64,000 nt of DNA, taken from assembly GCF_000763315.1 (NCBI RefSeq), contig NZ_JPST01000019.1:24781-88780 (forward strand), given 5' to 3'. Below the pieces are notes generated by a model. The model was not told the DNA's origin. It made no database searches and worked only from the letters and a program-made list of their open reading frames with translations. Origin of the DNA: Thermoactinomyces daqus. Its GTDB lineage: Bacteria; Bacillota; Bacilli; Thermoactinomycetales; Thermoactinomycetaceae. A program made the position numbers and the translations under genes. Below are positions 1 to 7,834 of this stretch, in pieces (within the stretch, counting starts at the first letter, position 1; each line of letters starts with the position of its first letter).

Positions 1-635
1 TACCGGCCATCAACAATCTGGATCAGGTGGATCTCGTGATTGAGGCCGTTGTCGAAAATCTCGCGGTGAAGCAGGAGGTCTTCAAGGATCTGGGTGCATG
101 CACCTCCCCGGATACGATTCTGGCCTCCAATACTTCTTCTCTGTCGATTACGGGAATTGCCGCCAAAACGACCCGGCCGGAGCGGGTGCTCGGTCTTCAT
201 TTCTTCAATCCCGTGCCGCGGATGGCCTTGGTGGAAGTGGTCGCCGGCATGGCCACATCGCCCGCGTTGGTGGAAGCCGTGAGCGAATGGATCAGGACGC
301 TGGGAAAAGAACCGGTCAAAGTGAAGGATGTGCCGGGATTTCTGGTCAATCGCGTGGCCCGGCCGTTTCATACGGAAGCGTACCGGATCGTGCAGGAAGG
401 AACGGCCGGTAAAGCGCAGGTGGATCGCATCATCCGTTCGGCCGGATTTAAAATGGGCCCGTTTGAGCTTCAGGATTTGATCGGCATCGACATCAATTAT
501 GCCGCTTCCGTTTCCGTTTACGAAGGATATTTTCACGATCCCCGCTTCCGCCCGCATTTTGTCCAGCAGCGAATGGTGGAGAGCGGAGCGCTGGGGCGCA
601 AAACCGGAAAGGGGCACTATTCGTATGAGTCGTAA
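1..635 (+). CDS. 3-hydroxyacyl-CoA dehydrogenase (PaaH-like), 5' truncated by window edge
   Basis: The frame is open from base 3, so the true start lies before the window and the N-terminal NAD-binding segment is missing. Visible motifs are NTSSLSI, LGLHFFNPVPRMALVEVV and VPGFLVNRV, followed by a C-terminal 3HCDH domain with GPFELQDLIGIDIN and a closing GRKTGKGHYSYES. These are the hallmarks of NAD-dependent 3-hydroxyacyl-CoA dehydrogenases that oxidise 3-hydroxyacyl-CoA to the 3-oxo form. The thiolase two genes downstream and the aldehyde dehydrogenase suggest the 3-hydroxyadipyl-CoA step of phenylacetate degradation. That substrate is inferred from context and could equally be fatty acyl-CoA. 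It overlaps the next gene by 11 bases, implying coupled translation. Confidence 0.88.
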   Translation, partial: PAINNLDQVDLVIEAVVENLAVKQEVFKDLGACTSPDTILASNTSSLSITGIAAKTTRPERVLGLHFFNPVPRMALVEVVAGMATSPALVEAVSEWIRTLGKEPVKVKDVPGFLVNRVARPFHTEAYRIVQEGTAGKAQVDRIIRSAGFKMGPFELQDLIGIDINYAASVSVYEGYFHDPRFRPHFVQQRMVESGALGRKTGKGHYSYES

Positions 636-1362
636 TATAGCGGTCTTGGGAAAAGGAAGCTTGTTCACCGCGGTTTGCCGTTTTTTGCGGGAACGCGGCT
701 TTGCGCCTCTGACGCTGGAACAACTGGCGGATCACGATGTTTGTGCGGTTGTGGATGTGAACCCGGGAGTGGACGGGCAAAAGAGGCAGCAGTTGCAGCT
801 GGCCGAAGCGCGGATTTCGCCGCAAACGCCGATCTACACCTCGACGCTCCACCGAACGGCGACCGAAATCGCTTCCTGGCTGTCCGTGCCGGAACGGGTC
901 GTCGGCTTCTCACCTCTCGGACTGGAGCAGTTTCCCGTGCTGGAAGTCGCCTGCCCTCTGCAAGCGGAAGAGGTAAAAGGTTGGGATCAACATCTTCGGC
1001 TGGCGGAGTCCTGGGGCAAACAGGTGGAGCGGGTCGGTGATCAACCCGGCCTGGTCTTCCCGCGGATTCTTTCGCTCCTGGTTAATGAAGCTGCTTTTGC
1101 CTTGAGTGAAGGGATTTCCAGCAAAGAAGAGATCGATACGGCCATGAAAAAGGGAACCAACTTTCCTTTTGGCCCTTTGGAATGGGCGGATCGGGTCGGA
1201 ATTGAGCAAATTGCCGCCGTGTTGGAGGGAATGCAGCGCGAATGGGGCGACGATCGCTACCGTCCTGCACCGTTGCTGAAGAAGATGATCTATGCTGGTT
1301 ATGTGGGGATTGCGGCAGGAAGAGGTTTTTATCACTATCAGGATGCCAAGCTGGGAGGGTGA
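625..1362 (+). CDS. 3-hydroxyacyl-CoA dehydrogenase C-domain protein
   Basis: This 245-residue protein starts at ATG 625 inside the preceding gene. An upstream in-frame extension exists, but it would lie within the neighbouring gene and has no ribosome site. The N-terminus IAVLGKGSLF resembles a degenerate Rossmann beta-alpha turn. The second half (LVNEAAFALSEGISSKEEIDTAMKKG, then FPFGPLEWADRVG and a final GRGFYHY) is a 3HCDH C-terminal domain. The active-site HFFNP segment of the full enzyme has no clear counterpart, so it may be a partner subunit or a degenerate paralogue of the gene before it. It sits 3 bases from the thiolase start in one operon. Confidence 0.7.
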   Translation: MSRNIAVLGKGSLFTAVCRFLRERGFAPLTLEQLADHDVCAVVDVNPGVDGQKRQQLQLAEARISPQTPIYTSTLHRTATEIASWLSVPERVVGFSPLGLEQFPVLEVACPLQAEEVKGWDQHLRLAESWGKQVERVGDQPGLVFPRILSLLVNEAAFALSEGISSKEEIDTAMKKGTNFPFGPLEWADRVGIEQIAAVLEGMQREWGDDRYRPAPLLKKMIYAGYVGIAAGRGFYHYQDAKLGG

Positions 1363-1365
1363 ACG

Positions 1366-2574
1366 ATGCGCGAAGTGGTGATTGTCGATGCCGTCCGCAC
1401 GCCGATCGGCCGTTATCTCGGAAGTTTGAGCAGAACGCGTGCGGATGATCTGGCCGCCCATGTCATCAAGGCGCTGCTTGATCGCAATCCTGGTTTGCCC
1501 CCTTCACTGGTCGAAGATGTTCTGCTCGGATGTGCCAACCAGGCGGGAGAAGATAATCGAAATGTGGCGCGCATGGCTGCATTGCTTGCAGGTTTGCCGC
1601 TGGAGGCCGGCGGGGTCACCGTCAACCGTTTGTGCGGTTCCGGTCTGGAGGCGGTCAATCAGGCCGTGGCTGCGATCGCTTTTGGAGCCGGCGATGCCAT
1701 GATTGCCGGCGGCGTGGAAAATATGAGCCGCGCCCCGTTGGTGATGCTGAAGCCGGAGACGGGGTTGGCCCGCGGGAATCAGACGCTTTTCGATACAACC
1801 CTCGGCTGGCGCTTTGTCAACCCGAAACTGGCGGCGATGTACGATCCGGTCAGCATGGGTGAGACAGCCGAAAATGTCGCTGAAAAATACGGGATCTCGC
1901 GGGAAGAACAAGACCGGTTTGCGCTCGTCAGCCAGCAAAAAGCCCGTGCGGCATGGGAAGAGGGCAAATTTGCCGATGAAATCGTCGCGATTGAGGTAAC
2001 CGAACCGGGAGGGGCAACCGTCGCATTTGCGCGGGATGAGCATCCCCGGCCGCAAACGACATTGGAAAAATTATCGCAGTTACGCCCCGCTTTTCGCCAG
2101 GGGGGAACCGTGACGGCCGGAAATGCTTCCGGGATCAATGACGGTGCTTCCGCGCTTCTTTTAATGGCCCGGGACGTGGCGGAAAGGCTCGGTCTGAAAC
2201 CGATGGCAAAGGTTGTCGCGTTTGCCGTCGAGGGAACCAATCCGCTTTATATGGGCATAGGCCCGGTCGGAGCCACCCGCAAAGTGCTGAAACGGGCGGG
2301 GATCAGCGTGTCCGATCTCGATTTGGTCGAGTTAAACGAAGCATTTGCCGCACAGTCCTTGGCTTGCATTTCTGAGTTGGGTCTTGATCCGGACAGGGTG
2401 AATGTAAACGGTGGAGCAATTGCCTTGGGCCACCCGCTCGGAGCCAGCGGTGCACGTATTTTGACGACGCTGGTGCATGAATTGGAAAAGCGGCAGGGAC
2501 GGTTTGGACTGGCTACGATGTGCATTGGCGTCGGCCAGGGAATCGCCACCCTGATCGAACGGATTGACAGCTAA
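1366..2574 (+). CDS. Acetyl-CoA/3-oxoadipyl-CoA thiolase
   Basis: This 402-residue thiolase has full family length. Thiolases cleave 3-oxoacyl-CoA with CoA to give acetyl-CoA and a shortened acyl-CoA. The acyl-accepting cysteine is Cys90 in [11 protein letters not shown]. The family signature [16 protein letters not shown] carries the catalytic His near residue 350, and CIGVGQG near the C-terminus carries the second cysteine. The N-terminus [15 protein letters not shown] is typical. In Bacillales phenylacetate clusters the neighbour of PaaH is the 3-oxoadipyl-CoA thiolase PaaJ/PcaF, so that substrate is likely but not proven. A generic acetyl-CoA acetyltransferase remains possible. Confidence 0.9.
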   Translation: MREVVIVDAVRTPIGRYLGSLSRTRADDLAAHVIKALLDRNPGLPPSLVEDVLLGCANQAGEDNRNVARMAALLAGLPLEAGGVTVNRLCGSGLEAVNQAVAAIAFGAGDAMIAGGVENMSRAPLVMLKPETGLARGNQTLFDTTLGWRFVNPKLAAMYDPVSMGETAENVAEKYGISREEQDRFALVSQQKARAAWEEGKFADEIVAIEVTEPGGATVAFARDEHPRPQTTLEKLSQLRPAFRQGGTVTAGNASGINDGASALLLMARDVAERLGLKPMAKVVAFAVEGTNPLYMGIGPVGATRKVLKRAGISVSDLDLVELNEAFAAQSLACISELGLDPDRVNVNGGAIALGHPLGASGARILTTLVHELEKRQGRFGLATMCIGVGQGIATLIERIDS

Positions 2575-2595
2575 ACCAAAAGGAGAGGATCAGGC

Positions 2596-4095
2596 ATGTT
2601 AAAGGAAAAAGTAGCGCTTCTTAAGGAAAAATACGACCTGTTGATCGGCGGCGAACATGTGCCCAGTGAGTCGGGTGAATATTTTACCGTCTATAATCCC
2701 GCAAACGGAGAAGCGATTGCACAAGTGGCCAAAGCGACCCGCGCCGATGTGGACCGGGCGGTGCAATCCGCGCGCGATGCGCTTTCCAACAGCAAATGGG
2801 CACGCTGGCCCGCTTCCCGCCGCGGACAGATTTTAAACAAAATCGCGTCGATCATGCGGCAGCGCTTCAATGATTTGGTTGAACTCGAAGTGCTCAACAG
2901 CGGAAAAGCGTTGTCTGCCGCCAAAGGACAAGTGATGCAGGCCATTGAGGATTTTGAACTGTATGCCGGTGCGGTTACCACGATTCAGGGACATACAAAA
3001 CCCGTTCCCAATGGTTTCTTTCACTATTCGGTGAAAGAGCCGGTCGGGGTTTGTGCGCAAATCGTTCCGTGGAACTATCCGCTTATGATGACGGCCTGGA
3101 AAGTGGCCCCGGCCCTGGCCGCAGGTTGTACCCTCATTTTGAAACCGGCCAGTTTAACCCCGCTCACTGCACTCGTACTCGCGGACATTTGCCATGAAGC
3201 GGGAGTTCCTGCCGGCGTGATCAATGTGATTACCGGGAGCGGCGCCGATGTCGGTTCCTACCTGGTCGAACACCCGGGAGTTGACAAAGTGGCCTTTACA
3301 GGGGAAACGACGACCGGGAAAGATATCATGGCCAAGGCTTCCGACACCTTGAAGCGCGTCACTCTGGAGCTCGGCGGGAAATCGCCGAATATCGTCTTTG
3401 CCGATGCTGATCTGGAAGCGGCGGTGAACGGCTCTGTCTACGGAATTTACTATAATACCGGCCAATCCTGCGAAGCTCGCTCCCGCCTGTTTGTTCACGA
3501 GGATATCTACGATGCCTTTATTGAGAAATTTGTGGAACAGACCAAAAAATTGAAATTGGGCGATCCGTTTAACGAAGAGACTCACGTCGGAGCAGTTATT
3601 TCCCAAGGGCAATGGGATACAATCGATTCATATGTCAAATTGGCGGAAAAAGAAGGCGCCCGGGTTCTCTATGGCGGGAAGCGTCCGGAAGGGGAGGAGT
3701 TTGCCAAAGGTTACTGGTATATGCCGACGGTGATCGTCGATGCAACCAATGACATGCGGGTGGCTCAAGAGGAGATTTTCGGTCCGGTTGTCGTTGTGAT
3801 CAAGTTTAAAGATGAAAAAGAAGTGGTAAAGCTGGCAAACGAAACGATGTACGGTCTCGCTGCGGCCGTATGGACCCGTGACTTCGGACGGGCGCATCGG
3901 GTTGCCTCCCAGCTGAAAGCCGGTGTGGTGATGATCAATAATCCGTTCTCCGCTTTCCCGGGCCTGCCGTTTGGCGGTTACAAACAATCCGGGTTCGGCC
4001 GCGAACTGGCCATCGAATCGCTGGAATTGTATATGGAGACGAAAAGTGTCCTCTCCTATGTAGGGCCAAAACCGCTCAATCCGTTCGGTGTGTAG
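2596..4095 (+). CDS. NAD(P)-dependent aldehyde dehydrogenase
   Basis: This 499-residue protein has the length and motifs of the classical ALDH superfamily, which oxidises aldehydes to carboxylic acids. The catalytic Cys292 lies in NTGQSCEAR and the general base Glu258 in LELGGKSPN. The Rossmann helix segment IVPWNYPLMM and the C-terminal FPGLPFGGYKQSGFGRE are also present. Overall it resembles the betaine/phenylacetaldehyde dehydrogenase subgroup. ATG 2596 follows a good AGGAGAGG site. Its place in an acyl-CoA operon suggests oxidation of an aromatic or aliphatic aldehyde feeding phenylacetate-type catabolism. It lacks the hydratase domain of the ring-opening enzyme PaaZ, so it is not that protein. 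Confidence 0.9.
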   Translation: MLKEKVALLKEKYDLLIGGEHVPSESGEYFTVYNPANGEAIAQVAKATRADVDRAVQSARDALSNSKWARWPASRRGQILNKIASIMRQRFNDLVELEVLNSGKALSAAKGQVMQAIEDFELYAGAVTTIQGHTKPVPNGFFHYSVKEPVGVCAQIVPWNYPLMMTAWKVAPALAAGCTLILKPASLTPLTALVLADICHEAGVPAGVINVITGSGADVGSYLVEHPGVDKVAFTGETTTGKDIMAKASDTLKRVTLELGGKSPNIVFADADLEAAVNGSVYGIYYNTGQSCEARSRLFVHEDIYDAFIEKFVEQTKKLKLGDPFNEETHVGAVISQGQWDTIDSYVKLAEKEGARVLYGGKRPEGEEFAKGYWYMPTVIVDATNDMRVAQEEIFGPVVVVIKFKDEKEVVKLANETMYGLAAAVWTRDFGRAHRVASQLKAGVVMINNPFSAFPGLPFGGYKQSGFGRELAIESLELYMETKSVLSYVGPKPLNPFGV

Positions 4096-4105
4096 GAGGA
4101 GCGAG

Positions 4106-4498
4106 ATGAAAGCAGGACTGTCGCCGGGATACCAGGAAGAGATTACGATTACCGTAACCGAAGATATGGTCGCCTCCTTCGGGGGACAGATGGTTCATCC
4201 CGTGTTATCCACGGTATCGCTTGTCTATTATATGGAATGGGCGGGGCGAAAGGTGATCTTGCCTTTTTTGCAGGAGGGTGAAGAAGGAGTGGGAGCGTAC
4301 ATTGAGGTAAAACACCGCGCTCCGGCCCCGATTGGCAAGCAAGTCACCATTACTGCCACCGTGAAAGAAGTGACGGAACAAAAAGTGGTCTGTGATGTGA
4401 TCGCCAGGCATGACCGCGCCGTTGTCGGGGAAAGTGAGTTTGTGCAAATCATCCTGCCGAAGGATAAACTGAAGGAAAATATTGAACGGATGAAATAA
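4106..4498 (+). CDS. Hot-dog fold thioesterase
   Basis: The 130-residue product has the segments of a hot-dog thioesterase: MVHPVLSTVSLVYYMEWAGRKVILPF, then GVGAYIEVKHRAPAPIGKQVTITATV and a strand-rich C-terminus. The arrangement resembles the fluoroacetyl-CoA thioesterase-like (FlK) branch. ATG 4106 is chosen because GGAGGAGCG lies just upstream; an in-frame GTG at 4088 falls inside the aldehyde dehydrogenase gene. It is the last gene of the operon and is followed at once by a terminator. A housekeeping role in hydrolysing stalled or toxic acyl-CoA intermediates is plausible. The specific substrate cannot be read from sequence. Confidence 0.72.
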   Translation: MKAGLSPGYQEEITITVTEDMVASFGGQMVHPVLSTVSLVYYMEWAGRKVILPFLQEGEEGVGAYIEVKHRAPAPIGKQVTITATVKEVTEQKVVCDVIARHDRAVVGESEFVQIILPKDKLKENIERMK

Positions 4499-4500
4499 AA

Positions 4501-4530
4501 ACCGGGGGAGTGATGGTCCCCCGGTTTTTT
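4501..4530 (+). terminator. Intrinsic terminator of the acyl-CoA operon
   Basis: ACCGGGGGA and TCCCCCGGT form a GC-rich stem with a short loop, followed by a run of T. It lies 2 bases after the thioesterase stop codon. Confidence 0.9.
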
Positions 4531-4678
4531 CATTGAGAATAAAAATAACCATTCAACCCCAAGAGGATGAATGGTTGATGAAGAGGTTTGCTTGTCTTCT
4601 TTATAAATTTGGCCGGCAAGCTTCTGCTTCGCCTCTGTGAACACCGGCGTTGCTGGAAAAAGAACCGGTGCCTCTAAC

Positions 4679-4783
4679 TTAGAAACCAAATCCGCCGGCG
4701 ACGAAGACGAAAATGGTCGCAATCACCAGCAGGAAGATTAACAGCCTTCTCCAGCCAAATCCAAAACCATAACCATAACTCAT
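4679..4783 (-). CDS. YjcZ-family small sporulation protein
   Basis: This gene encodes 34 residues, opening MSYGYGFGFGWRRLLIFLLV and ending VFVAGGFGF, the glycine/tyrosine head and single membrane helix of the YjcZ family. GGAGGTG lies 7 bases before the ATG. Family members in Bacillus are made in sporulating cells, but their function is unknown. It is monocistronic and convergent with the acyl-CoA operon. Its size and composition match the family closely. Confidence 0.85.
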   Translation of the reverse strand: MSYGYGFGFGWRRLLIFLLVIATIFVFVAGGFGF

Positions 4784-5040
4784 ATTTCTCACCTCCAGAA
4801 ACAAATTCAATATATCTTATTTCACGGGTGAAACAGTGGAAGTGCGTTCTCCTATTTTTTATTGAAATTGGACTAGTATCTTTTTCAGTTTTTTGGGTGC
4901 TTTTGAGGATGAAGAGAATGAGCAGACATCTCAAACAAGTGTTGCCGGCAATGGGAAAATTAAGGCAAATTGCCCAGTTGCGATTTGGATAAACGGTCAT
5001 ATTATAATCGTGTATCCCAGCTTAACAAGGAGTGAAGCGT

Positions 5041-5358
5041 ATGGAACGAATGAAACCTCCGGTTTATCCAATGATGCCGATGCCGATGCCCCCGATGTAT
5101 CCGATCTTTCACCATCCCAAACATCACAAAAAACATCACTATCCCAAACATCATCATAAAATGATAGATTATCATCATTTGCACGAAGCCTATCACCACA
5201 GCAAATGTGCCACGAAGCTCTTGAAACATATGCTCGGCCATCATCATCACCGCCATCACTATCATGACTGGTGTCACTGGGACAGCTCTTCCAGCAGTTC
5301 GCATTGGATGGACAGCAGCTCCTCCGGCAGTTCCCACTGGATGGACAGCTGCTCCTGA
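5041..5358 (+). CDS. Histidine-rich small protein, probable spore coat or metal-binding
   Basis: The product has 105 residues, about 25 of them histidine, in clusters such as HHPKHHKKHHYPKHHH and GHHHHRHHYHDW. A Met/Pro head (YPMMPMPMPPMYP) precedes them. The tail is serine-rich and contains a repeated SSHWMDS unit made by a 33-base DNA duplication (CAGTTC at 5295 and again at 5328). No catalytic domain is visible. AAGGAGTG stands before ATG 5041. An upstream CATATTATA at 4998-5006 fits the sigma-K -10 consensus CATANNNTA, but I see no clear -35. With the yjcZ neighbour this suggests a late mother-cell spore protein, perhaps binding metal. That role is inference. Confidence 0.65.
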   Translation: MERMKPPVYPMMPMPMPPMYPIFHHPKHHKKHHYPKHHHKMIDYHHLHEAYHHSKCATKLLKHMLGHHHHRHHYHDWCHWDSSSSSSHWMDSSSSGSSHWMDSCS

Positions 5359-5379
5359 ACGAAAGGAGGTTGAGAAAAA

Positions 5380-5568
5380 ATGTATTATGGATATCCTTAT
5401 TACTCCCCATACACGATTTCGACGGCTCGACGTGAACACAAGAATGAAGACATGTCACAGATGATCACAAGACATATGAGCATCGCGGAGGAGATTCAAA
5501 GAAGGATCAGCAGCATCGATGAGAGGTTTGGCCGAATCGAAAAAATGATTCAGGAACGCTTAAAGTGA
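5380..5568 (+). CDS. Small hypothetical protein with C-terminal coiled coil
   Basis: This 62-residue protein has a tyrosine-rich head (MYYGYPYYSPYT) and a charged helical tail (MSIAEEIQRRISSIDERFGRIEKMIQERLK) with a heptad-like pattern. An AAAGGAGGTTGAG ribosome site precedes ATG 5380. It lies 21 bases after the histidine-rich gene and is likely cotranscribed with it. I do not recognise the family. The tyrosine-rich head resembles other small spore-coat proteins in composition only. Confidence 0.6.
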   Translation: MYYGYPYYSPYTISTARREHKNEDMSQMITRHMSIAEEIQRRISSIDERFGRIEKMIQERLK

Positions 5569-5709
5569 CCGGAGCGGGCCGAATCAACTTCTGATTAACC
5601 CCTCCTGATTAATTATCATCACATTGGTTGGTCCGTTATGAAGGCGGAACCGTGGCGGGTTCTGCAAAATGCCTGATTCCTGAAACCCGCCGTGCCAACT
5701 TGACATAAA

Positions 5710-5758
5710 ACACCCTTACTTGGTGGTGGAAGCGATCGAAGTAAGGGTGTCATTTTTT
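5710..5758 (+). terminator. Intrinsic terminator after the small spore-gene pair
   Basis: ACACCCTTAC (5710-5719) pairs with GTAAGGGTGT (5741-5750), followed by CATTTTTT. Confidence 0.8.
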
Positions 5759-5870
5759 GGATTTGATCGCAAAAGGGTTCGGCAAACACGGCGATGAGCG
5801 GGAAACCGGCTTTCAGCAGGTACCGGAGAAAGGTGTTTTTTTGCCGAATATTGCGAATCTCGATTTTCGG

Positions 5871-5899
5871 TTGACACGGCAGTGGATCCTTCGTATAAT
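5871..5899 (+). promoter_or_regulatory. Sigma-A promoter for tRNA-Leu
   Basis: TTGACA (5871-5876) and TATAAT (5894-5899) with a 17-base spacer match both consensus hexamers exactly. They lie 31 bases before the tRNA-Leu gene. Confidence 0.92.
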
Positions 5900-5929
5900 G
5901 TTTTTTGTCGATAAGAAATATGAGGATAT

Positions 5930-6015
5930 GCCGAAGTGGCGGAATTGGCAGACGCGCACGACTCAAAATCGTGTTCCCAAAAGGAGTGTGGGTTCGAGTC
6001 CCACCTTCGGCACCA
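5930..6015 (+). tRNA. tRNA-Leu (anticodon CAA)
   Basis: This 86-base class II tRNA has a GCCGAAG/CTTCGGC acceptor stem, discriminator A and an encoded CCA. The anticodon loop CTCAAAA places CAA in the anticodon, reading UUG. The D-arm has GGCGGAATTGGCAGAC, and the T-arm is GTGGGTTCGAGTCCCAC. The long variable arm is typical of leucine tRNA. Confidence 0.97.
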
Positions 6016-6017
6016 GT

Positions 6018-6046
6018 AAAACCAGGGAGAACGATCCCTGGTTTTT
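6018..6046 (+). terminator. Terminator after tRNA-Leu
   Basis: AAACCAGGGA pairs with TCCCTGGTTT and runs into a T tract, 3 bases after the tRNA. Confidence 0.85.
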
Positions 6047-6068
6047 AATTTTCATAAAAATTTTCTTG

Positions 6069-6097
6069 TTGACAACACGATTTCTCCATGTTAAATT
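6069..6097 (+). promoter_or_regulatory. Promoter for the tRNA-Pro pair
   Basis: TTGACA (6069-6074) is followed 17 bases later by TAAATT (6092-6097), a 4/6 match to the -10. It serves the two tRNA-Pro genes, independently of tRNA-Leu. Confidence 0.7.
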
Positions 6098-6135
6098 ATA
6101 TCTTGTTTCTGAAAATGATTGTTTTTGTATTTTGC

Positions 6136-6212
6136 CGGGACGTGGCTCAGCTTGGTAGAGCACCTGGTTTGGGACCAGGGGGTCGCAGGTTCAAATCCTG
6201 TCGTCCCGACCA
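6136..6212 (+). tRNA. tRNA-Pro (anticodon TGG), copy 1
   Basis: This 77-base gene has a CGGGACG/CGTCCCG acceptor stem, a CCTGG anticodon stem with loop TTTGGGA (anticodon TGG) and an encoded CCA. It is nearly identical to the copy 37 bases downstream. Confidence 0.97.
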
Positions 6213-6249
6213 TTTTCAATTCACCTATTCGCTTTTTAAATCCATATAA

Positions 6250-6326
6250 CGGGATGTGGCTCAGCTTGGTAGAGCACCTGGTTTGGGACCAGGGGGTCGC
6301 AGGTTCAAATCCTGTCATCCCGACCA
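6250..6326 (+). tRNA. tRNA-Pro (anticodon TGG), copy 2
   Basis: This tandem copy of the preceding tRNA-Pro has the same anticodon and encoded CCA. The acceptor stem is CGGGATG/CATCCCG: compared with copy 1, a C-G pair has become T-A by changes on both strands of the helix. Confidence 0.97.
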
Positions 6327-6364
6327 CATAGATAAATGAAGGAGACCCGGCTCGGAGGTCTCCC

Positions 6365-6402
6365 AAAGGTTGTTGGCAATCAAGGTCAACAACCTTTTTT
6401 TG
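6365..6402 (+). terminator. Terminator after the tRNA-Pro genes
   Basis: AAAGGTTGTTG pairs with CAACAACCTTT followed by a T run. A second hairpin (GGAGACC...GGTCTCC, 6341-6363) lies just before it. Confidence 0.85.
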
Positions 6403-6544
6403 TTTGGATCGCCTTTTCGGAATCATCAACGAAACCAGCTTCCATCCAATGATGGATTGGTGTGTCAGCCTGATCAGTAGCCAAAAGAGTTCCGGAAACA
6501 TGGTGTTATGAACGTTGGGCTATGTCACAACGATGTGCTTCCGG

Positions 6545-7504
6545 TTATTCTGCATGGAGGATTATTTTGGCTCCTTTTTGCATGTCCATTAGTGAATGGG
6601 AAATGATGGGGTAATCTCCCTTTTCCTTGACAACAAATTCGACGATTGCGCTCCCACCGGGGGGAATGGTCACGGTTTGTTGCCCATGGAGCATGTCAGC
6701 GGGGTTTCCGTTTAGGTAGACACGGTCGAAGACTGCACCGATGACATGAAAAGCTGAAAAATGATTGGGACCGGCATTCACAATTTCCAAACGGATTCGT
6801 TCCCCGTTTCTGGCTGCAAGAGGTTTTTGCATGCTGAAATCTTTTCCGTTAAACACAACAGCTTGCGGAGTTCCGTTTTGCAGGGAATTAGAATTTGATT
6901 CATCATACCATTCGCTCTGTATCAAGGTGAACGTGCGATCCACTTGATTATCTGTCGGGTAACCGGATTTCGGTTTTACGATAATCATTCCAAACATCCC
7001 GTTTGCCACATGTTCCAACACCGGTTCAGTGTCACAGTGATACATGAAAATTCCGGGTGTATCCGTTGTATAGACAAATTCGCCTGACTTATTCGGCAGT
7101 ACATTGGCAAAGTTTTTGGAAGGTGAGGCATTGACAGCATGAAAATCGACAGAATGAGGCATATTGGGGTCCAGGTTTTTAAATGATATGTGAAGTGTAT
7201 CCCCCTGATTTACCTTTAAAATTGGTCCCGGAACCGTTCCGTTAAATGTCCAGGCCTGATGAATTATACCTGGGGCGATTTTCAGTTTTGTAACCTGAGC
7301 GGTCATTTGGATATACACATTATGGCCTTTTCGATGAATAACAGGTTTGATCGGATGTGAATATTTTTCTGTTTTTTTCGCGTATCTTATTGTCTGGTTC
7401 GAAGGATTAGTCGGCTCTTCGGTATTTAATGGGAAAAAATATAGTAATAAAAGTGTCAGGACTGTTGCCACAACACCTAATGCCAAAATATATTTTTTTC
7501 GCAT
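6545..7504 (-). CDS. nirK: Copper-containing nitrite reductase NirK
   Basis: The 319-residue protein has an N-terminal membrane anchor or signal (residues 5-24) and two cupredoxin domains. Ligands can be placed as in NirK. Type 1 copper: His117, Cys157, His165 and Met170. Type 2 copper: His122, His156 and His303. The catalytic pair is Asp120 (in HSVDFHA) and His253 (in FSAFHVIG). NirK reduces nitrite to nitric oxide outside the cytoplasmic membrane. ATG 7504 is preferred over an upstream TTG because GAAGGG lies just before it. Upstream sits a perfect FNR-type box at the class II activator position. No nitric oxide reductase is visible in the window. A generic multicopper oxidase is the alternative, but the conserved Asp/His pair favours nitrite reductase. 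Confidence 0.87.
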   Translation of the reverse strand: MRKKYILALGVVATVLTLLLLYFFPLNTEEPTNPSNQTIRYAKKTEKYSHPIKPVIHRKGHNVYIQMTAQVTKLKIAPGIIHQAWTFNGTVPGPILKVNQGDTLHISFKNLDPNMPHSVDFHAVNASPSKNFANVLPNKSGEFVYTTDTPGIFMYHCDTEPVLEHVANGMFGMIIVKPKSGYPTDNQVDRTFTLIQSEWYDESNSNSLQNGTPQAVVFNGKDFSMQKPLAARNGERIRLEIVNAGPNHFSAFHVIGAVFDRVYLNGNPADMLHGQQTVTIPPGGSAIVEFVVKEKGDYPIISHSLMDMQKGAKIILHAE

Positions 7505-7601
7505 CTTTATTCCCTTCTTCAAACTGGTTTATCTCATTCGTGTATGTGAAATGATGATCATATTGCTTTAACATCAATTGTTTATTATTAATACATACTA
7601 T

Positions 7602-7644
7602 ATTCTAAGGAGGTTGAAATCATCTCATTGTGATACAAATCACA
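7602..7644 (-). promoter_or_regulatory. FNR/CRP-type box and -10 element for nirK
   Basis: TGTGATACAAATCACA at 7629-7644 is a perfect TGTGA-N6-TCACA palindrome. On the minus strand TAGAAT (7607-7602) is a 5/6 -10 element, predicting a start at about 7595. That puts the box centre at -41.5, the class II activator position of FNR/CRP proteins. Confidence 0.8.
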
Positions 7645-7646
7645 TA

Positions 7647-7808
7647 CTGAGTCAGGAAAAGGCTCCAGCACCTCCAGCACCAAACGTCAGGGGTGGCAAG
7701 ACTTTATCCAGACGGATGTTCTTTCTCTCCGCTGCGTTTGGTGCTTTTGCTTGGCACTGTTTTGAAGAGAGATTGGTTGCAACAACCGGTGGGTACAGGT
7801 GTACATGA
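7647..7808 (+). pseudogene. Possible remnant of a Tat-signal / Rieske-like N-terminus
   Basis: An open stretch reads SQEKAPAPPAPNVRGGK, then TLSRRMFFLSAAFGAFAW, and stops at TGA 7806-7808. The SRRMFF followed by a hydrophobic run resembles a twin-arginine signal such as that of Rieske iron-sulphur proteins. AAGGAGGT lies upstream (7607-7614), but no start codon is properly placed and no mature domain follows. It may be the remains of a deleted electron-transfer gene, or chance. I rate it low. Confidence 0.25.
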
Positions 7809-7834
7809 AAAAGGTTCTGATTAATTTGTCACTT

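Noticed and set aside
4893..5159. Alternative protein frame across the start of the histidine-rich gene
   Set aside because: No ribosome site and no family pattern; the ATG at 5041 with AAGGAGTG and the His clusters fits better.
5757..6158. Protein-coding frame over the tRNA-Leu gene
   Set aside because: It runs through the promoter, the tRNA and its terminator; the tRNA explains the conservation.
7545..7560. TGTGA-N6-GATCA as a fourth FNR-type box near nirK
   Set aside because: Its right half does not match TCACA, and a perfect box with correct spacing lies 80 bases away.
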